A DNA stretch of 28,879 nt from an uncultured Clostridium sp. GTDB lineage: Bacteria; Bacillota; Clostridia; TANB77; CAG-508. The position numbers and the translations under genes were made by a program. Location of the stretch: NCBI GenBank assembly GCA_900552555.1, contig URZW01000017.1:1-28879 (forward strand), given 5' to 3'. The notes beneath the pieces are model-generated. The model was not told the origin of the DNA. It was given only the letters and a program-made list of their open reading frames with translations, and made no database searches. Numbering within the stretch: position 1 is the first letter of the stretch; every line of letters begins with the position of its first letter. Shown piece by piece: positions 25,060 through 28,879 of the stretch.

Positions 25060-26382
25060 ATGAAAAAATTAAAAAAATATATTATAATATTAATTATTAT
25101 TATTGTGATTATACTTTTATTATTAATTGGTTTATTAAAATTAAATAATAAAACCGAGGATGAAAATGCAATTGGAGATGTTGGAGAAATTATAGAAGTT
25201 ACAAATCAAGAAGAGGATGAAAAAGATTTTTCTAAATTTAAAAATGTAGAAAATTGTATCCAAAAATATTATAATATTATGAGTGACAATTACTTTGGTT
25301 TTTATAATAGAAATGAAAATGGTGAATATGAAAAAATTGATGATAAAAGTATTAAACAAATAAGATTAGATATATTGAGTTCAGAATATATAAAAAGCAA
25401 TAATATTAATGAATCTAATTTATATCAATATATAAAAACTTTTCAAGAACAATATAATATTGTTACTTTAAAAATGAAAAAGATTATTAATGATAATGTA
25501 GATCAATATAAAGCTTATGGACTTTGTTTAGATTATAATGGTGAAGTTTTAGATGAATTTTATATTATTGTAAATGTTGATACAATTAATAAAACTTTTT
25601 CAATAGAGCCAATTTTGAATAATCCAAATAGTATTGATGATATTAAATTGAATAATGATAATAATGAAATAAAAACTAATGATTATAATGAATATGTTGA
25701 TGATATTTATGATAATGAGAATGAAGCTCAAGAATATTTGATATTTTTTAAGAAATTAGCATTAGCAAGACCAGAAATTTTATATGATTATATGAGTGAT
25801 GAATATAAAGCAAAAAGATTTGAAAGTGAAGAAAATTTCTTAAAATATATTTCAGATAGTATTGATGAAATTCAAGGTTTGAAAATGACAAAATATTTGG
25901 TAAACTATGAAACAGATTTTACAGAAATTGTATGTAAAGATCAATATGATAATGTATATATATTTGATGAAAACTTGCCAATGCAATTTGATTTTAAATT
26001 AGACAATTATACAATTTTAACTGATAAATTTAAGCAAACATATGAAAAATCAGATAGTCAGGAAAAAGTAAAAATGAATATTGACAGATTTATTCAAATG
26101 ATAAATAGACATGATTATATGAATTCTTATAAGTGTATATCAGAAGGATTTAAAAATAATTATTTTTCTAGCCAAGATATTTTTGAAAATTTCATAAAAA
26201 ATAATTTTTATGATTATAATAAATTTGAATTTAAAAATATAGAACAAAAGGGAAATAATGTTTATGTTTGTACTGTACAATTAACAAGTTTAGTGCAAGA
26301 AAATTCAGAGGAAAAGGATATAAATATAATAATGCAATTAAATGATAATTTTGATTTTGAAATGTCATTTGTTATAGAATAA
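25060..26382 (+). CDS. Large membrane-anchored VirB8/TcpC-like protein, possible NTF2 repeats
   Basis: A 440-residue protein with a very hydrophobic N-terminal helix (about 7-27) and an Asn/Asp-rich outside part. Three segments share a pattern of helix, aromatic-rich helix and curved beta sheet: about 65-190, 225-330 and 340-440. The last (IDRFIQMINRHDYMNSYKCISEGFKNNYF) closely mirrors the pattern in the 315-residue neighbour. I infer up to three NTF2-like domains. It begins 15 bases after the hydrolase with an AAAGG site and is the last gene before the terminator, so it probably belongs to the secretion machine. Confidence 0.5.
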   Translation: MKKLKKYIIILIIIIVIILLLLIGLLKLNNKTEDENAIGDVGEIIEVTNQEEDEKDFSKFKNVENCIQKYYNIMSDNYFGFYNRNENGEYEKIDDKSIKQIRLDILSSEYIKSNNINESNLYQYIKTFQEQYNIVTLKMKKIINDNVDQYKAYGLCLDYNGEVLDEFYIIVNVDTINKTFSIEPILNNPNSIDDIKLNNDNNEIKTNDYNEYVDDIYDNENEAQEYLIFFKKLALARPEILYDYMSDEYKAKRFESEENFLKYISDSIDEIQGLKMTKYLVNYETDFTEIVCKDQYDNVYIFDENLPMQFDFKLDNYTILTDKFKQTYEKSDSQEKVKMNIDRFIQMINRHDYMNSYKCISEGFKNNYFSSQDIFENFIKNNFYDYNKFEFKNIEQKGNNVYVCTVQLTSLVQENSEEKDINIIMQLNDNFDFEMSFVIE

Positions 26383-26411
26383 AAGGGGTTGAAAGACAAC
26401 CTCTTTTGTTT
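26382..26411 (+). terminator. Terminator ending the T4SS operon
   Basis: A 10-bp stem (26382-26391 with 26397-26406, one G-U pair) and 5-nt loop are followed by a T-tract. It overlaps the last base of the preceding stop codon and the next promoter. Confidence 0.8.
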
Positions 26412-26417
26412 TATAAT
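26389..26417 (+). promoter_or_regulatory. ABC transporter promoter embedded in the terminator
   Basis: TTGAAA (26389-26394) and TATAAT (26412-26417) are spaced by 17 bases. The -35 lies in the terminator stem-loop. Initiation near 26424 would leave only about 14 bases before the ATG, with the GGAGG site right at the transcript start. Confidence 0.65.
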
Positions 26418-26437
26418 ACTATTGTGGAGGGAAAATT

Positions 26438-27163
26438 ATGATAGAAATAAATAATGTATCCAAAATGTATAAAAAGAATATGAAGGTTATTGATAATTTA
26501 AATTTAAAAATAGAAGATGGTGAAATTTTTGGCTTTTTAGGGCCAAATGGAGCTGGAAAGACAACAACTATAGAAATGATAACAGGAATTCTTGAAATAG
26601 ATGAGGGAGATATTTTAATAGATAAAAAAAGTATTCAAAAGGAACCGCTGGAGGCAAAAAAATTAATGGGGCTGGTTCCAGATAATCCAGAAGTTTTTTT
26701 AAAATTGAAAGGAATAGAATATTTAAATTTTATTGCAGATGTATATGAAGTTCCAACTGATGATAGAATAGAAAAAATAAAAAAATATTGTGAAAAATTT
26801 GAAATTTTTGATGTTTTAAATAATAAGATAGAAAGTTATTCTCATGGAATGAAACAAAAATTATTGATTGTAGGAACTTTATTACACAATCCTAAAAACT
26901 GGTTATTAGATGAACCAATGACAGGTCTTGACCCAAAATCAGTGTTTTACTTAAAGGAATTGATGAGAGAGCATGCAAAAAAAGGAAATACTGTTTTCTT
27001 TTCAACACACATTTTAGATGTAGCTGAAAAATTATGTGATAGAATTGGTATTATAGATAAGGGAAAATTGTTGTTTGTTGGAAAATATGATGATATGAAA
27101 AAGAAATTAAAAGAAAATAAATCTTTAGAAGAATTATTTATGGAGATAACAGAAAATGATTAA
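26438..27163 (+). CDS. ABC transporter ATP-binding protein
   Basis: A 241-residue ATPase of an ABC exporter. It has Walker A GPNGAGKT (35-42), the signature SYSHGMKQK (133-141, in place of the classic LSGGQ), Walker B NWLLDEP (Asp158, Glu159) with an unusual tryptophan at 155, the D-loop TGLD and the switch histidine STHIL. This style (SHGMKQ) is typical of ABC-2-type systems of the CcmA/YhaQ kind. Substrate is unknown. GGAGGG lies upstream. Its last 8 bases overlap the permease start. Confidence 0.93.
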   Translation: MIEINNVSKMYKKNMKVIDNLNLKIEDGEIFGFLGPNGAGKTTTIEMITGILEIDEGDILIDKKSIQKEPLEAKKLMGLVPDNPEVFLKLKGIEYLNFIADVYEVPTDDRIEKIKKYCEKFEIFDVLNNKIESYSHGMKQKLLIVGTLLHNPKNWLLDEPMTGLDPKSVFYLKELMREHAKKGNTVFFSTHILDVAEKLCDRIGIIDKGKLLFVGKYDDMKKKLKENKSLEELFMEITEND

Positions 27164-28841
27164 AAATGTATTTAAATTAACAAATATATTATTAAAAGAT
27201 TCGGTTATGAATCAGTATGTTGCAAATAAAAAGAATGGAAAAATAAATAAAAAATCTTTTTTTGGTTGGTTAGTTGTTATTCTCACAATGATTATAACTT
27301 ATGTCAGTTTTGAAATAATAAAGGTGCTGGCTCAAATAAATCAACCTACAATATTTTTAAACAGTTTATTTTTGATTATGGATATTATAATGATTTTTCA
27401 GGTAATTTTATCAAGTACAAATATTTATTTTTTTTCGAGTGATTTGGATATTTTATTACCATTGCCTATAAAATCGGAAGAATTATTGTTGGCTAAATTT
27501 AATGTTATATTGAGGAATTTATATTTTACTGAATTTATTTTTGCACTTTTTCCGTTGATGATTTATGGAAATATTGTAGGTTCAGGTATAATGTTTTATT
27601 TATATGTTTTGATTGTTTTATTATTTTTTCCGATTTTAATAAATTTTATTGTAAGTATTATTATGATGTTTGCTGTAAAGTTGTCTAAATTTGTAAAAAA
27701 TAAAGATGTTTTTCAAATAATTATTACGCTTATTTTTATTTTATTTATGTGTTTTATAGAGTTTAAGGGATTTAATACTATTGCAGGAAAATTAGAAAAT
27801 AATTTAAATTTTGAAAATGAACAAATAATGAATTTTATTTATAATTTTAATGAAAAACTTCAAAATATTAGTAAATATTTTTTAAATATAAATCCATGTG
27901 TGGAATTATTAAATAATTCTGATAAATTATTTTCAGTTATGTATTTATTAAAAATAATTTTTATTGAATTAATTTTTCTATTTTTATTTATTTTTATTGG
28001 AAAAAAATATTATTTAAAAAATATTTTGAGTAATAAAAAATATTCTATCTTTAAAAAAGTTGATGAAGAATATATAGAAAAAAAATCTAGAAAAAAAAGT
28101 GTTAAAAGGGCATATTTGGAAAAAGAATTTAAAATGTTATTTAGAAATCCTATTTTTTTTATACAATGTGTTTTTCCTAGTATATTATTGATGGTTTCTA
28201 TTATAGTTATTGTAATTATATCTTTTCCAAACTTGAAAGCTATATTACAGTCAGATTTATTTGATAAAAATATGACTTTTTCGGTGGATTTAAGTGTTAT
28301 TTGTTTAATATTGGGAATAATTCAGATAATTTTTACTTTGTCTAACATTTCTATAAGTGCAATATCTCGTGAGGGAAAAAATATTTTATACATGAAGTTT
28401 TTACCAATAGATTTTTTAAAACAATTTTTTTATAAGGCTAAATTACAAATATTTCTTAATAATATACTAATAATATTTGTTTTGATTATAGTAAAATTAA
28501 TTTTTCCTGAGTTTGGTTTATTATATTTATTATTTTTGTTTGTCTTATCAAATTTGTTAGATATATTAGATAGTCATTTAATGTTGTTGTTAGATTTATA
28601 TAAGCCAAATTTACATTGGAAATCTGATTATGAGGCGATAAAAAATAATGGAAATAAATTATTTCAATATATTTTAACTATTGTATTTATACTGTTAATA
28701 GTTTATTTTTATAAGATATTTAATGATGTAAATTTATGTTTGGCTTGTTTTTTTATGATATTAATATTAATTATTTCAATATTGATATTAAATAAGTTTA
28801 TTAAAGTTAATATAAATAAATTATTTAAAAAAATAAATTAA
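27156..28841 (+). CDS. ABC-2-type transporter permease
   Basis: A 561-residue protein with about 12 hydrophobic segments arranged as two halves split by a soluble basic stretch (about 305-330). The N-terminal half has the recognisable LDILLPLPIKSEELLLAKF loop. It overlaps the ATPase gene by 8 bases (ATGATTAA), so the two are translationally coupled and form one exporter. Substrate is not evident: the neighbourhood offers the T4SS genes, but the separate promoter argues against a direct link. It ends 10 bases before a large palindrome. Confidence 0.85.
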   Translation: MIKNVFKLTNILLKDSVMNQYVANKKNGKINKKSFFGWLVVILTMIITYVSFEIIKVLAQINQPTIFLNSLFLIMDIIMIFQVILSSTNIYFFSSDLDILLPLPIKSEELLLAKFNVILRNLYFTEFIFALFPLMIYGNIVGSGIMFYLYVLIVLLFFPILINFIVSIIMMFAVKLSKFVKNKDVFQIIITLIFILFMCFIEFKGFNTIAGKLENNLNFENEQIMNFIYNFNEKLQNISKYFLNINPCVELLNNSDKLFSVMYLLKIIFIELIFLFLFIFIGKKYYLKNILSNKKYSIFKKVDEEYIEKKSRKKSVKRAYLEKEFKMLFRNPIFFIQCVFPSILLMVSIIVIVIISFPNLKAILQSDLFDKNMTFSVDLSVICLILGIIQIIFTLSNISISAISREGKNILYMKFLPIDFLKQFFYKAKLQIFLNNILIIFVLIIVKLIFPEFGLLYLLFLFVLSNLLDILDSHLMLLLDLYKPNLHWKSDYEAIKNNGNKLFQYILTIVFILLIVYFYKIFNDVNLCLACFFMILILIISILILNKFIKVNINKLFKKIN

Positions 28842-28851
28842 AAAATAAAAC

Positions 28852-28879
28852 TAAAAATAATATTTAAATATTATTTTTA
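28852..28879. repeat. Perfect 28-nt A/T palindrome after the permease gene
   Basis: 28852-28865 is the exact reverse complement of 28866-28879, where the window stops. It is built only of A and T. It may act as a bidirectional terminator; the T-tract is partly in the arm and what follows is not visible. Confidence 0.5.

Overview
The window is very AT-rich and carries the chromosomal replication-origin neighbourhood of a low-GC Firmicute, most likely a Clostridia-type gut lineage. I base this on gene order and protein character only and do not assign a genus. dnaN and dnaA run leftward. The rpmH-rnpA-yidD-yidC-jag-mnmE-mnmG-rsmG-parA-parB series runs rightward, which is the classic Firmicute oriC order. 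DnaA boxes cluster on both sides of dnaA (about 1467-1632 and 3111-3321).

Layout: 1-281 is non-coding AT-rich DNA with helically phased T-tracts and a hairpin behind dnaN. 282-3086 holds dnaN, the oriC spacer and dnaA. 3087-3509 is the divergent regulatory region. 3510-5926 holds rpmH, rnpA, yidD, yidC and jag. 6122-7493 is mnmE, broken by an apparent one-base insertion near its start. 7494-7948 is an unexplained 455-base gap. 7949-10641 holds mnmG and rsmG, followed by a strong terminator. 10919-13104 is parA-parB plus a DUF4446-type membrane protein. 13280-13538 holds two tRNA-Ser genes (UGA and GCU), each followed by a hairpin terminator.

13683-26382 is the accessory-looking part: a compact type IV secretion-like (T4SS) machine. 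It has three VirB2/TrbC-like pilin precursors in their own promoter-terminator unit. A second unit follows with a PrgI-like protein, a membrane-anchored VirB4 N-domain-like protein, a VirB4 ATPase, a 921-residue VirB6/TrbL-like channel protein, a VirB8/TcpC-like anchored protein, a two-domain wall hydrolase (phage-type lysozyme plus NlpC/P60), and a second, larger VirB8/TcpC-like anchored protein. No relaxase, VirD4-type coupling protein, integrase, oriT or att repeat is visible, although the locus is bounded by tRNA genes and an unrelated ABC transporter. It therefore reads more as a resident surface-filament or secretion device than as a conjugative element.

26438-28841 is an ABC exporter pair (ATPase and permease). 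Its promoter overlaps the T4SS terminator. All genes right of oriC point away from it, co-directional with the presumed replication fork.
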